A stretch of DNA of 64,000 nt from Undibacterium sp. KW1 (GCF_009937955.1 NZ_AP018439.1:1054001-1118000); one strand, 5' to 3'. Numbered from the stretch's first letter, positions 28,834 to 37,869 are shown. Translations and numbers: made by a program. The notes: generated by a model not told the origin, from the sequence alone.

Positions 28834-31137
28834 CTATTTCAGACGGCGAACCAGACGCAAACCGTTAAAAATCACCAGCAGGCTTGCACCCATATCAGCA
28901 AATACCGCCATCCACAAAGTCGCTATGCCCATGACTGCCATGACGAGGAAGGCCAGCTTGATACCCAGTGCCAGGGCAATATTCTGTTTCAGTATGGCGG
29001 CAGTGCGCTGGCTCAGGCGGATGAATTGCGGGATCTTGCGCAAGTCATCATCCATCAGGGCGACGTCTGCTGTTTCCAGTGCTGTATCGGTACCTGCTGC
29101 ACCCATGGCAAAACCTATGCTGGATTTCGCCAGTGCCGGTGCATCATTGATGCCGTCACCGACCATGCCGACCGTGCCGTGATTGGCCAGCTCGTCGTTG
29201 ATGGCGGCCAGTTTGTCTTCCGGCAGCAGATTGCCACGCGCATCATCAATGCCCACGTTTTTTGCGATGGCTTTTGCGGTCATTTCATTATCGCCAGTCA
29301 GCATGACGGTGCGTATGCCCAGCGCATGTAATTCTGCAATTGCCTGGCGGCTGCTTTCACGTACGGTGTCTGCCACGGCTATCACTGCCAAGGCCTTTTC
29401 TTCATCGGCAATGATGACTGCTGTCTTGCCCTCCGCTTCCAGCGCGAACAGTGCTGCTTCAGTAGAGAGGCTACAAATCTTGAGTTCTTCTATCAGGCGA
29501 TGATTGCCGAGGTAATACCATTTGCCCGCTATCTGGCCTTTGACACCACGGCCTGCAATCGCCTCAAAGTTGCTGACTTCCAATGCGCTGCTACCCTGAG
29601 TTGTCGAATAGGCAGTCACCGCGCCTGACACCGGATGATCAGAGCGACCAGCCAGGCTGGCTGCCAGTTGCAAAGCCGTGGCCTGGTCGCCGTTGAGCGG
29701 TGTGACATCAGTGACAACAGGTTTCCCCTGGGTGATGGTGCCGGTTTTATCGAGCGCCAGTGACTTCAGCTTGCGGCCTTCCTCCAGATACACGCCACCT
29801 TTGATAAGTATGCCCGCCTTGGCCGCTGCCGCCAGCCCGCTGACTACAGTCACAGGGGTAGAGACAACCAGCGCACATGGGCAGGCAATCACCAGCAAGA
29901 CCAGTGCCTTGTATACCCACACCATCCATGGCAGGCCCAGCAACAGGGGAGGGAAGAGCATGACGCCCAGTGCCAGTACAAACACAATGGGCGTGTATAC
30001 CTTGGCAAAGCTATCGACAAAGCGTTGTGTAGGCGCACGGCTGCCTTGCGCCTCTTCAACCGCATGGATAATACGTGACAGGGTGGAGTCAGTTTGCGCA
30101 GCAGTCACGCGGTATTCAAAAGAACCGGTTTCATTAATGGTACCGGCAAACAGCTTGTCACCAACTGTCTTGGCAACCGGTATGCTCTCGCCCGTGATAG
30201 GTGCCTGATTGACTGAGGATTGCCCCTGACTGAGTTCGCCATCGAGCGGGATGCGTTCACCCGGAGCAACCCTTACCGTAGCGCCTATGGCGATGTTTTT
30301 GGCTGCGACATCCTGCCAGCTACCATCTGCCTGCAAGACACTGGCTGTCTCTGGCGTCATTGCCATCAGGCCGCGTATGGCATTGCGGGCGCGGTCCAGC
30401 GACATTGCTTCTATGGCTTCTGACAGGCTGAACAAGACCATGACCATGGCAGCTTCTGGCCATTGCCCTATGATCAGCGCACCGGTGACGGCGATCGTCA
30501 TCAGGGCATTGATGTTCAGGTTCAGGTTCTTCAGCGCTATCCAGCCCTTTTTATAGGTACTGGTGCCACTCAGCAGTATCGCCAGGGCAGATAAGAGCAT
30601 AACGGGCCAGGCTTTTTCTGCGCCGCTGATGTAGGCATAGGTTTCGGCAAGTACTGCAGCTACGCCGGCAGCACCCAGCAACCACCATTTGTGTGCAGGG
30701 TTTGCTGACGGTATTGCGCTTGCATCCTCATTGTCTTTGCCATCTCCGCTTAACAGCACGGCCTGCATGCCGATCGAAGTTAGTACAGCCTGTATCTTTG
30801 CCTGGTCTTCCAGCGTATGGCTGACCGTCAGTTTGCGTTGCATGAGATTGAAATCAAGCTGGGCTATGCCGGGCATGGGGCTCAGCTTATTGCGTATCAA
30901 GCCTTCTTCTGTCGGGCAATCCATGTTTTCTATGGAATACACCACGGTCGATGTACCGGCAGGTGAGGCTATAGGCTTTTCATTCTCCGGCACCACTTTG
31001 ACCTCACCGTGGTCGCAACAGCTATGCGCATGCTTGTGCACTGATTCATGCTTTTGTTCATCGCCATGTTCATGAGTGTGTCCATGGCTATGTCCATGGC
31101 CGTGCCCTGAATGATCGTGTTGATGCTGATGTGCCAT
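28834..31137 (-). CDS. zntA: Zn/Cd/Pb-exporting P-type ATPase (ZntA/CadA type)
   Basis: The 767-residue P1B-2 ATPase has a His-rich N-terminus (4-43, repeated H-G-H/H-S-H), a heavy-metal-associated domain with M72-D-C-P-T-E-E (the acid-flanked cysteine of Zn/Cd pumps), T315-G-E-S, the intramembrane C419-P-C421 motif, phosphorylation site D463-K-T-G-T and a G-D-G-I-N-D hinge. It pumps divalent soft metals from cytoplasm to periplasm. It is the first gene of a metal-resistance operon, reads from a MerR-type promoter, and is divergent from cadR. Confidence 0.96.
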   Translation of the reverse strand: MAHQHQHDHSGHGHGHSHGHTHEHGDEQKHESVHKHAHSCCDHGEVKVVPENEKPIASPAGTSTVVYSIENMDCPTEEGLIRNKLSPMPGIAQLDFNLMQRKLTVSHTLEDQAKIQAVLTSIGMQAVLLSGDGKDNEDASAIPSANPAHKWWLLGAAGVAAVLAETYAYISGAEKAWPVMLLSALAILLSGTSTYKKGWIALKNLNLNINALMTIAVTGALIIGQWPEAAMVMVLFSLSEAIEAMSLDRARNAIRGLMAMTPETASVLQADGSWQDVAAKNIAIGATVRVAPGERIPLDGELSQGQSSVNQAPITGESIPVAKTVGDKLFAGTINETGSFEYRVTAAQTDSTLSRIIHAVEEAQGSRAPTQRFVDSFAKVYTPIVFVLALGVMLFPPLLLGLPWMVWVYKALVLLVIACPCALVVSTPVTVVSGLAAAAKAGILIKGGVYLEEGRKLKSLALDKTGTITQGKPVVTDVTPLNGDQATALQLAASLAGRSDHPVSGAVTAYSTTQGSSALEVSNFEAIAGRGVKGQIAGKWYYLGNHRLIEELKICSLSTEAALFALEAEGKTAVIIADEEKALAVIAVADTVRESSRQAIAELHALGIRTVMLTGDNEMTAKAIAKNVGIDDARGNLLPEDKLAAINDELANHGTVGMVGDGINDAPALAKSSIGFAMGAAGTDTALETADVALMDDDLRKIPQFIRLSQRTAAILKQNIALALGIKLAFLVMAVMGIATLWMAVFADMGASLLVIFNGLRLVRRLK

Positions 31138-31166
31138 GCTGACTCCGGAAAAGAGGTATAGTGAGC

Positions 31167-31197
31167 ATTAGACACCCTGTAGCAGGTATAGAGTCAA
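31167..31197 (-). promoter_or_regulatory. MerR-type promoter and CadR operator of the zntA operon
   Basis: On the minus strand -35 TTGACT (31192-31197) and -10 TCTAAT (31167-31172) are separated by 19 bp, the long spacing of MerR-controlled promoters. The spacer contains the dyad ACCTGctacAGGGT, like known CadR/PbrR/ZntR operators. The -35 ends only three bases from the MITE-like element that starts at 31201. Confidence 0.88.
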
Positions 31198-31200
31198 GCA

Positions 31201-31377
31201 CTAGTGGACTGTAACAGTGAAAATCGGAGTGCCTGCCATGTGCGCGACGATCATGGCTGCGTTGCAAATACTCGCGATAGCCCCGCTATCGCTGTGTTCA
31301 TTTGTTCCACGCTTGCCTTGCCCTGATGCGCCGGGCACATGTCCTTCACTCTCGATTCCACTGTTACAGTCCACTAG
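31201..31377. repeat. MITE-like element, copy 2 (177 bp, CTAG ends)
   Basis: Ends are CTAGTGGACTGTAACAGTG and its exact inverted complement, a perfect 19-bp terminal repeat. The body is nearly identical to the copy at 3590-3754 apart from a 12-bp longer segment after the central GCGATAGC/GCTATCGC hairpin. It lies between the zntA promoter and cadR, so it has been inserted into what is normally a compact divergent regulatory region. The short frames inside it on both strands are not genes. Confidence 0.9.
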
Positions 31378-31401
31378 ATTTAAATTGATGGAGTCATACA
31401 A

Positions 31402-31848
31402 ATGGAATTGAAAATTGGCGAATTGGCAAAACGCTCCGGTTGCCTGGTAGAAACCATACGCTACTATGAAAAAGAGGGCTTGTTGCCACAAGCCAGCCGC
31501 TCGCAGGGCAATTTCCGCCTGTATGGTGAAATGCATGCAGAGCGCCTGCAATTCATACGACATTGCCGTTCTCTGGATATGACGCTGGACGAAATACGCC
31601 AGCTATTGCAGTTCCGCGATGCGCCTGAGGATAATTGTTCAGAAGTAAATGCCTTGCTCGACAAACATATAGAACATGTCGCGCACCGCATCAGGGAGTT
31701 GAAGGGACTGGAGTCACAGTTAAAGTCCCTACGCAAGTTATGCACCAGCGCGCAGGCAACAAAAGATTGCGGTATTTTGCAGAATCTGGGTACGGCGGAA
31801 GAGCATCCGGTGCGTAATCTGGGTAGCCACGGTAGTGGCTGTCATTGA
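31402..31848 (+). CDS. cadR: Cd(II)/Pb(II)/Zn(II)-responsive MerR-family regulator CadR
   Basis: The 148-residue protein has the MerR HTH (KIGELAKRSGCLVETIRYYEKEGLLP, residues 4-29), a dimerisation helix and the metal-site cysteines C79 (EDNCSEV), C114 (RKLC) and C123 (KDCG), matching the CadR/PbrR pattern; C14 is also kept as in PbrR. It ends with a His/Cys tail (GSHGSGCH). It should activate the divergent zntA-czc operon when metal binds. GGAG sits 8 bases before the start. The MITE-like copy separates it from the operator. Confidence 0.93.
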   Translation: MELKIGELAKRSGCLVETIRYYEKEGLLPQASRSQGNFRLYGEMHAERLQFIRHCRSLDMTLDEIRQLLQFRDAPEDNCSEVNALLDKHIEHVAHRIRELKGLESQLKSLRKLCTSAQATKDCGILQNLGTAEEHPVRNLGSHGSGCH

Positions 31849-31874
31849 TGGCTACAAAGCCTTTGAAGATTGAA

Positions 31875-31906
31875 CAGGTCATCAGCAAAAAACGGCCGAT
31901 GACCTG
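31875..31906. terminator. Hairpin between convergent cadR and rocF
   Basis: CAGGTCATC (31875-31883) and GATGACCTG (31898-31906) form a perfect 9-bp stem in the 77-bp gap between the two convergent genes. No strong T run follows, so termination is likely but not textbook. Confidence 0.5.
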
Positions 31907-31925
31907 ATATTCCTTACATTCTCGC

Positions 31926-32837
31926 TTACATCCTGACCAGCGTTGATTTGCCAAACAGGCTTTCGATCAAATCGACTGCCAGTACCGCAGTCTGGTTGCG
32001 CACATCGAGCGCAGGGTTTAGCTCTACCACATCCAGCGACGCCATCAAGCCGGTGTCGGCCACCATTTCCATGCACAACTGCGCTTCACGATAAGTTGGG
32101 CCACCCAGGACTGCGGTGCCAACGCCTGGGGCGATGCCGGGGTCAAGGCAGTCGAGGTCGAAGCTCACATGCAAATGGGTATTGCTGTCCAGATTGGCCA
32201 GCACGGAAGACATGACATTGCGCATGCCGTATTCATCGATGTAGCGCATGTCGAATACCTGCATGCCCATTTCATGAATGAACTTGCGCTCGCCATCATC
32301 GACACTGCGTATGCCTATCAGGCGTATGTCGGTAGGCTGTATGGCAGGAGTCTGGCCGCTATAGTTGATCAGTTCCTTGGGACCATGACCCATGAGGCAG
32401 GCGACAGGCATGCCGTGGATATTGCCGGTAGGGCTGATGGTGGATAAATTGCTATCTGCATGGGCATCAAACCACAGCACGCGCAGTTTCTTGCCGACGC
32501 GGCGGCAGTGTGCTGCCACCGCGCTGATGGAACCTATTGCCAGGCAATGATCACCACCTAACATCATGGGCATGTGGCCATCCTGCAAGGCCTTATCGAC
32601 GGCGTCATACACGGCCTGGTTCCAGTCTATCGCCTCTTTCAGGTGGCGCAAGCCATTTACTGGTTGTTCCCAGGGATTGGCCGGACCATGCAAATTGCCA
32701 TGGTCAATGACTTTCAGGCCGCGTGCCGTCAAAGCCTCGTTCAGGCCTGCCACACGTAATGCGTCGGGCCCCATGCCCGCGCCTCTGACGCTTGCGCCTA
32801 CATCGGTAGGAGCTCCAATTAAGGAAATGGTTTTCAT
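31926..32837 (-). CDS. rocF: Arginase
   Basis: The 303-residue protein carries the binuclear manganese motifs G-G-D-H (MMLGGDHCLAIG), D-A-H-A-D (WFDAHADSN) and S-F-D-L-D-C-L-D-P, plus the guanidino-binding SPTGNIHGMP loop. It hydrolyses arginine to ornithine and urea in the cytoplasm. It lies 34 bp downstream of the ornithine cyclodeaminase gene, so the two form a short arginine-to-proline route. Confidence 0.96.
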   Translation of the reverse strand: MKTISLIGAPTDVGASVRGAGMGPDALRVAGLNEALTARGLKVIDHGNLHGPANPWEQPVNGLRHLKEAIDWNQAVYDAVDKALQDGHMPMMLGGDHCLAIGSISAVAAHCRRVGKKLRVLWFDAHADSNLSTISPTGNIHGMPVACLMGHGPKELINYSGQTPAIQPTDIRLIGIRSVDDGERKFIHEMGMQVFDMRYIDEYGMRNVMSSVLANLDSNTHLHVSFDLDCLDPGIAPGVGTAVLGGPTYREAQLCMEMVADTGLMASLDVVELNPALDVRNQTAVLAVDLIESLFGKSTLVRM

Positions 32838-32871
32838 TCGTTTCTAGTGTAATGCCCTGTCAGGAAAGACT

Positions 32872-33951
32872 TCAGGCGTTTATTGGTACTGCACATTCTG
32901 TATCGCTACGGGCCGGGCTGGCAACATTGCTGCTTGTTGCTGCCATTCCCATACCAAACAGGTCTTTCGGGTTCATCATTTCAGGGATCAAATCCAGTAC
33001 CGGTGAGTTGGCCTGCATGACATATTTTTCCAGATAACGCATGGCAGAAAAATCTTCCAGCGCAAAACCGACAGAATCAAATACCGTGACTTGCCCGGCA
33101 TGGCTGCGGCCAGTGGCATTACCTGCCAGGATAGTCCACAACTCGGTTACCTTGAAGTCCGCCGGCATTTGTTGCAATTCACCTTCTATGCGCGATTGCG
33201 GTTCATATTCCACCACCACATGCGCGTTATTCAAAATATCTGCATGCAATTCTGTCTTGCCGGGGCAATCACCACCTACGCCATTGATATGCATGCCGGG
33301 TTCTATCATGTCCGGGGTCAGTATGATGGCATTGGTTTTGTCTGCTGTCACCGTGGTTAAGATGTCCGCGCCCTTGACTGCCTCGGCAGTTGAACTGGCA
33401 CGTATGACACGCAATTCTGGATACATACGCAAATTATGAATTAATTTGTCGGTTGCTGCAGGGTCTATGTCATAGACGCGCAACTCTTTGATGCCCAGCA
33501 TGGCATGAAAAGCCACTGCCTGAAACTCACTTTGCGCACCATTTCCGATCAGGGCCATGACGCGGCTGTCTGGCCTGGCCATGTAAGTCGCTGCCAGCGC
33601 CGAGGTGGCGGCGGTGCGTATGGCGGTTGTCAGTGTCAGTTCTGACAGCAGGCGAGGGTAACCGGTATTCACATCTGCCAGCACGCCAAAGGCAGTTACC
33701 GTCAGCAAACCAGCCTGGGTGTTTTTGGGGTGACCATTGACGTATTTGAATGAGTACTGGCTACCGTCAGAGATAGGCATCAGTTCTATGACACCCACGT
33801 CGGAGTGATTCGCCACCCGTGCCGATTTGTCGAATGACTGCCAGCGCAAATAATCTTCCTTGATCATGCCAGCCAGACGCGCAATGGCATCTTCCAGCCT
33901 GGTCTTCTTCAAGTGGTTTTGCAGTTCTTTTGTGCCGATGAAGGTCACCAT
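32872..33951 (-). CDS. ocd: Ornithine cyclodeaminase
   Basis: From ATG 33951 (GGAGAAC ribosome site) the product is 359 residues. It has the mu-crystallin/OCD fold with NAD-binding ALIGNGAQSEFQAVAFHAMLGIKELRVYDID (about 130-160), the MPISDGSQYSFKYVNGHP active-site segment and GVGGDCPGKTEL. It converts ornithine to proline and ammonia. An in-frame extension of 38 codons upstream is rejected because it reads through a tandem repeat and has no family match. It is first in an operon with rocF and divergent from an Lrp-type gene. Confidence 0.93.
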   Translation of the reverse strand: MVTFIGTKELQNHLKKTRLEDAIARLAGMIKEDYLRWQSFDKSARVANHSDVGVIELMPISDGSQYSFKYVNGHPKNTQAGLLTVTAFGVLADVNTGYPRLLSELTLTTAIRTAATSALAATYMARPDSRVMALIGNGAQSEFQAVAFHAMLGIKELRVYDIDPAATDKLIHNLRMYPELRVIRASSTAEAVKGADILTTVTADKTNAIILTPDMIEPGMHINGVGGDCPGKTELHADILNNAHVVVEYEPQSRIEGELQQMPADFKVTELWTILAGNATGRSHAGQVTVFDSVGFALEDFSAMRYLEKYVMQANSPVLDLIPEMMNPKDLFGMGMAATSSNVASPARSDTECAVPINA

Positions 33952-33960
33952 GATGTTCTC

Positions 33961-33987
33961 CGTGTTTACCGTATTTACAGTATTTAT
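33961..33987. repeat. Three tandem 9-bp repeats in the ocd leader
   Basis: CGTGTTTAC, CGTATTTAC and AGTATTTAT follow each other directly, ending 9 bp upstream of the ocd start codon. Spacing close to one helical turn would suit binding of an oligomeric regulator such as the divergent Lrp protein, but this is speculative. Confidence 0.5.
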
Positions 33988-34321
33988 GTATAAGGACTTG
34001 CGGGAACACATTTCAGAGGCTATTGCGAAATCACCCTGGTTTTCCTGATGTTGCGAGACTTCCATTCACTCTTTCAAAGAAGAGTGATGTTTTTGAAAAT
34101 CCACCAGACCCATTTCGCATCAGGCTCTTGCGCACCTGTTGTGCTATGTATTCTGTTTACCATTGTAGCCAGCCGGGAAAAGAAATAGATTGCTAAATAA
34201 GATGTAAATTTCATGTAAATAGAAATTAAGTTTCACATATCTGTAAATAGTGTGTTTTAATTTCTCATTTAACGAAAATGACAAAATATCCTGAAAATCA
34301 GGGTAAAGCCGGGAGATGAAT

Positions 34322-34777
34322 ATGGATGTATATGACCGAAGTATCTTGCGACATTTGCAACAAGATGGACGCATGAGCAATTTAAGCCTGGCCGAACGCA
34401 TACATCTGTCGGCACCGCAGACCCTGCGCAGGGTCAGGACGCTGGAGGAGAAGGGCGTGATACGCGCCTATGTGGCGCAGGTTGCGCCTGAGGCACTGGG
34501 TCTGGGTGTCATGGCATTTGTGAACCTGTCTCTGGACAGGGAACAGTTTCGCAATGTGCGCGAGGTAGAGCGGCAGTTGAAGGCTTTTCCTGAAATCATA
34601 GAATGCCACACCATCTCAGGTGACTTTGATTACATTCTCAAGGTCGTTGCCAGCGATTTGAAAAGCCTGTCACAGTTTCTGACCGATACCCTGATGCAGG
34701 TACCGGGCGTAGCCTCATTACGCTCGATGATCTGCATGGAAGAAATCAAGCCTGTCAGCGGGCTGCCGATAGACTGA
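34322..34777 (+). CDS. Lrp/AsnC-family transcriptional regulator
   Basis: The protein of 151 residues has an N-terminal winged HTH (about 1-60, DVYDRSILRHLQQDGRMSNLSLAERIHLSAPQTLRRVRTLEEKGVI) and a C-terminal RAM ligand-binding domain (about 65-145, IIECHTISGDFDYILKVVASDLKSL). I chose ATG 34322 because GGGAG then has six-base spacing; ATG 34316 directly abuts it. Divergence from ocd-rocF indicates control of arginine/ornithine catabolism. Confidence 0.92.
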   Translation: MDVYDRSILRHLQQDGRMSNLSLAERIHLSAPQTLRRVRTLEEKGVIRAYVAQVAPEALGLGVMAFVNLSLDREQFRNVREVERQLKAFPEIIECHTISGDFDYILKVVASDLKSLSQFLTDTLMQVPGVASLRSMICMEEIKPVSGLPID

Positions 34778-34792
34778 TGAATTTGAACTTGC

Positions 34793-35617
34793 TTATCTTT
34801 GCTTGCGCAGATTGCGGTAACGTTCTGCCCTGCTGGCGATAGTGGAAATCAGTTTTTCCGGGTCTATGGGTTTGCCCAGGAAATCATCTGCCCCGGTTTC
34901 TATTGCCGTCATTTGTTTTTGTACTTCAGTGGATAAAAAGACGATGGGGATATCGATATAGCGATTGTTTTGCCGGATGATCTGCGCCATCTCCAATCCA
35001 TTGCATACCGGCATGTTTAAGTCCGTCAGTACCAGTTCAGGCTTGAATTTTTTCAGTGAGTCCAGAATGTCACTGGGGTCGTTGATGGCTTTCACATGCA
35101 TGCCAGCGCTGCTGAGTATGGCATCATAATAGGTGGCCAGCATTTCATCGTCATCAACCACCAGTATGCGGTAAGCCAGTACTTCATTCCTGGCGATTTT
35201 TTCATCTATCTTGGCGCTTAATGCCTCCACGTCAAGAGGCTTGAGAAAGTAACCCGCTGCGCCTTCCCTGACAGCCGCCAAGCGCTGTGTAAAATCGTCC
35301 ATCTCTGAAATATAAATGATGGGGAAGTTGCTGATGACGCGGTTAGCAATTTTCTTGCGGGTCGCCATTCCGGCAGGACTATCCACATCCATGACCAGAG
35401 CCTGCGGCATCCTGACCATGATGGCGGATTGCAACTCATCCGCCTCGGTAAAGCAAAGCACCTCATGCTGATATAGTTCCAGTGTTGCTGCCAGTTGCTG
35501 CCCTGCATTAATGTCAGGAACGTATAGATATACCAGGCTGCGGTAGTCTGTATGGTTCAGCTCTTCAAAACTTGCTTCTTCGCTGATTTTTTCAGCCTCG
35601 GGGAGGTCATTGTTCAT
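34793..35617 (-). CDS. Two-receiver response regulator
   Basis: The 274-residue protein has two REC domains and no output domain. The first (about 25-140) keeps D77 and K126 but lacks the N-terminal acidic pair (LYVPDI in its place) and may be unphosphorylated. The second (about 150-270) is complete: D155-D156-D157, phospho-acceptor D199 (LVLTDLNMP) and K249. It lies 70 bp downstream of the degenerate HD-GYP gene on the same strand and may be its regulatory partner. It converges with the Lrp gene (15-bp gap). Confidence 0.88.
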   Translation of the reverse strand: MNNDLPEAEKISEEASFEELNHTDYRSLVYLYVPDINAGQQLAATLELYQHEVLCFTEADELQSAIMVRMPQALVMDVDSPAGMATRKKIANRVISNFPIIYISEMDDFTQRLAAVREGAAGYFLKPLDVEALSAKIDEKIARNEVLAYRILVVDDDEMLATYYDAILSSAGMHVKAINDPSDILDSLKKFKPELVLTDLNMPVCNGLEMAQIIRQNNRYIDIPIVFLSTEVQKQMTAIETGADDFLGKPIDPEKLISTIASRAERYRNLRKQR

Positions 35618-35687
35618 GATGTTGGCGACTTAAATTCCGGTGAATGAAGCAATTGTCATTTGGCTGGCACGAGCCCGGCGAGGATAT

Positions 35688-36827
35688 TCATAAGCGGGCA
35701 ATATCGCCCCATAAATGGCGCATGGTAAATTTGACTGACACCTGGTCGCGATGCAAAACTTCGCGTATTGCCATCAGGGGTTTTGCCGTATCACGGCGCA
35801 ATGGTATTGACAGTGGTGTGCCACGTGGCCCCAGCAATGCATGCACATAAGGTGTCGTCGTGGTCTCGCCTTTGCCTGTCACCACGGCAGTTTCACCACT
35901 CTCCAGCCTGACGAAAGTGCCTATCGGGTAGGTACCCAGCTCCTTGATGAATACAGTGACCAGCATCGGGTCTATCTTGGATTTGCCTTCCACCAGGATG
36001 TCGCGCAATGCCGCATTTGGAAGCATGGACTTGCGATAGCTGCGTGCACATACGCGGGCGCAGTAGCGGTCAGCGAGTGAAATAATCTTGGCGTTTTGCG
36101 GGATATCTGCACCTGTTTTACCAGCAGGGTAACCTGTGCCATCCTCACTCTCATGATGATGCAAGACCCAGGACAGCCAGTCTTCATCATTCACCCCGGC
36201 GGCACGCAGCATGGCGACCCCGGCTTCTGGATGCTGTGAAATCAATTCCTGTTCTGACGCATTCAGGGTTTCGCTTTTTTCTTGCAGCTTTTCCTGCTGC
36301 CTCAGCATGGCCACATTCATGGTCAGCGCAGCGGCTGCCAGCAAGAGCATTTCATCGGCAGATTTTTTGAGTGTACGGGCAATCAGCAGTGATACCACGG
36401 CAGTATCGACAGAATGTCTGGGCCCATAGTTATCATCCTGATTCAGCAAAATACAACCCAGCGCTACATCAGGTGCCATGAAGACGGCTGCGCCCATTTT
36501 TTTGGTCAGGGAGATAAGCTGGGTTTGTACATCGGCTTCGGTATTGAGGTTGTAAACCAGTCTGCGCAATTCTGTACGTACTGCATTGATGGTGCGCACA
36601 ACAGAAGGGGTTTCACTGGCTTTCTCTGCCGCTTTGCCATCGCGCAGGCCGCCCTCGGACTTGCCGGTATCTGCGAAAAGGCCGCGTTCCACCAGAGCCG
36701 ATACCTGCCCGGCTTGGGTGACAATAAAGCCCTTGCGCAACAGCAGGCTACCATCGTTACCATACACATCCCATGGCAAGGCCTGGCCTATGACGATGTC
36801 TGACATCCCTATGCGTCTGGTTGACAT
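35688..36827 (-). CDS. Degenerate HD-GYP domain protein
   Basis: From ATG 36827 (GAGG six bases upstream) the product has 379 residues. The C-terminal half is HD-GYP-like: R-H138-S-V-D, Q-H199-P-E-A-G and H223-H-H-E-S-E-D-G-T-G-Y-P234 are present. The central metal-binding H-D dyad, expected in A-L-L-H-D-I-G, is replaced by M170-N171 (ALTMNVAML). It therefore probably cannot hydrolyse c-di-GMP in the usual way and may act as a binding or scaffolding protein. Contrast with the complete HD-GYP at 8224-9528. It precedes the two-receiver regulator gene. Confidence 0.88.
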   Translation of the reverse strand: MSTRRIGMSDIVIGQALPWDVYGNDGSLLLRKGFIVTQAGQVSALVERGLFADTGKSEGGLRDGKAAEKASETPSVVRTINAVRTELRRLVYNLNTEADVQTQLISLTKKMGAAVFMAPDVALGCILLNQDDNYGPRHSVDTAVVSLLIARTLKKSADEMLLLAAAALTMNVAMLRQQEKLQEKSETLNASEQELISQHPEAGVAMLRAAGVNDEDWLSWVLHHHESEDGTGYPAGKTGADIPQNAKIISLADRYCARVCARSYRKSMLPNAALRDILVEGKSKIDPMLVTVFIKELGTYPIGTFVRLESGETAVVTGKGETTTTPYVHALLGPRGTPLSIPLRRDTAKPLMAIREVLHRDQVSVKFTMRHLWGDIARL

Positions 36828-37026
36828 GCACACCTCGGACGGTGAATGATGCTCGGAATTAAGCTTGCTGATGTAAGCGATCAACCTAATTATGCTAGCA
36901 GAAATCCTTGGTGCTACTTGTTATTAAATGTCAACAATGGATGATACTGTTGCTACGCTGCACTTGTGCGCTGCACAGTTTATTTTGAGCATCCAAAGGG
37001 CCGTTAATAGTGCAGTGCTGACCTGT

Positions 37027-37644
37027 TTATACCGTGCGTTTCGCACCCGCCAGGGCACATCCAAAAAATACAAAGGTGGCAGCACCTATTTTATTCATGT
37101 AGGAACCGCCTTTTTCTGATGTCAGCCAGGTTTTGGCGCGACCGGCAAAAATCGCATAGCTGCTATGAATGATGACGATCAGTCCGCTATAAGTCATGAC
37201 CAGCACGGCAAACTGCACACCATAACTCATGGCCGGGTCTATAAACTGCGGGAATACAGACAGGAAAAAGAATATCGCCTTGGGGTTGGTCATCTGCAAA
37301 GACAGACCTTCCAGAAAGCGTTTCTTGAAACTCGCTTCATGGGTATCGCCTTCAGTGAAACGAAAGGCTGGTGAACGCCAGAGCTTGACGCCGAGGAAAA
37401 TCAGGTATCCAGCTCCCAGCAACTTGAGTACGGTAAATGCGGTAGCCGATGCGGCCAGCACGACACCGACGCTGGTGGCAGAAATTGCCGCAACAATCAG
37501 TGCGCCAAAAGCGATACCCAGGATGCCACCAAAAGTGCCGCGCATGCCATAGCGTAAGGCATTTGTCAGTGTCATGACTACACCAGGACCAGGGCTGAAC
37601 ACGGTGGCTGCTGCCATCAGCAGGAATAATGGATACAGTTTCAT
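37027..37644 (-). CDS. LysE/RhtB-family amino-acid exporter
   Basis: The 205-residue protein has about six membrane helices and the family signature near its start (FSPGPGVVMTLTNALRYGMRGTFGGILGIAFGA, about 16-48), with the conserved F-L-x-G-x-x-x-x-x-T-N-P-K-A motif (FLEGLSLQMTNPKAIFFF). It is expected to export a small amino acid or homoserine-type metabolite from the cytoplasm. The substrate cannot be set from sequence. It stands alone; 36828-37026 upstream of the HD-GYP gene holds no further gene. Confidence 0.92.
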   Translation of the reverse strand: MKLYPLFLLMAAATVFSPGPGVVMTLTNALRYGMRGTFGGILGIAFGALIVAAISATSVGVVLAASATAFTVLKLLGAGYLIFLGVKLWRSPAFRFTEGDTHEASFKKRFLEGLSLQMTNPKAIFFFLSVFPQFIDPAMSYGVQFAVLVMTYSGLIVIIHSSYAIFAGRAKTWLTSEKGGSYMNKIGAATFVFFGCALAGAKRTV

Positions 37645-37800
37645 TGCGGCCCTCCCTCGTTAAGTCATAGCATAAATTGTACTCCTGAATATTTATGCGA
37701 AAGGAATACAGATTTGATCAACGATGGAGTAACAGATGGGCACTCTGCCCCTTTGTTTAAGGTGAAATTTATCGAAAAGACAATTCCCCATGTGTTGGAT

Positions 37801-37856
37801 AAGGGTGGGTAAGTGACCTGCAATTACATTCAGCGCAAGGTCCTCTGCCCACCCTT
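37801..37856 (-). terminator. Long hairpin after the PHP-lipoprotein gene
   Basis: AAGGGTGGG (37801-37809) pairs with CCCACCCTT (37848-37856), with an inner GACC/GGTC stem. It lies 13 bp past the stop at 37870. There is no T run, so it may be a processing or Rho-linked structure rather than a classic terminator. Confidence 0.5.
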
Positions 37857-37869
37857 GATACGACCAGGC

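Noticed and set aside
31217-31411. Short ORF (and the matching one at 3606-3839) that looks like a conserved protein
   Set aside because: Both lie within the two MITE-like copies; the shared peptide comes from the shared DNA repeat, the frames run out into unrelated flanks, and the minus strand is equally open.
34144-34401. 85-codon minus-strand ORF upstream of ocd
   Set aside because: It overlaps the start of the Lrp-type gene on the other strand and reads AT-rich promoter DNA.
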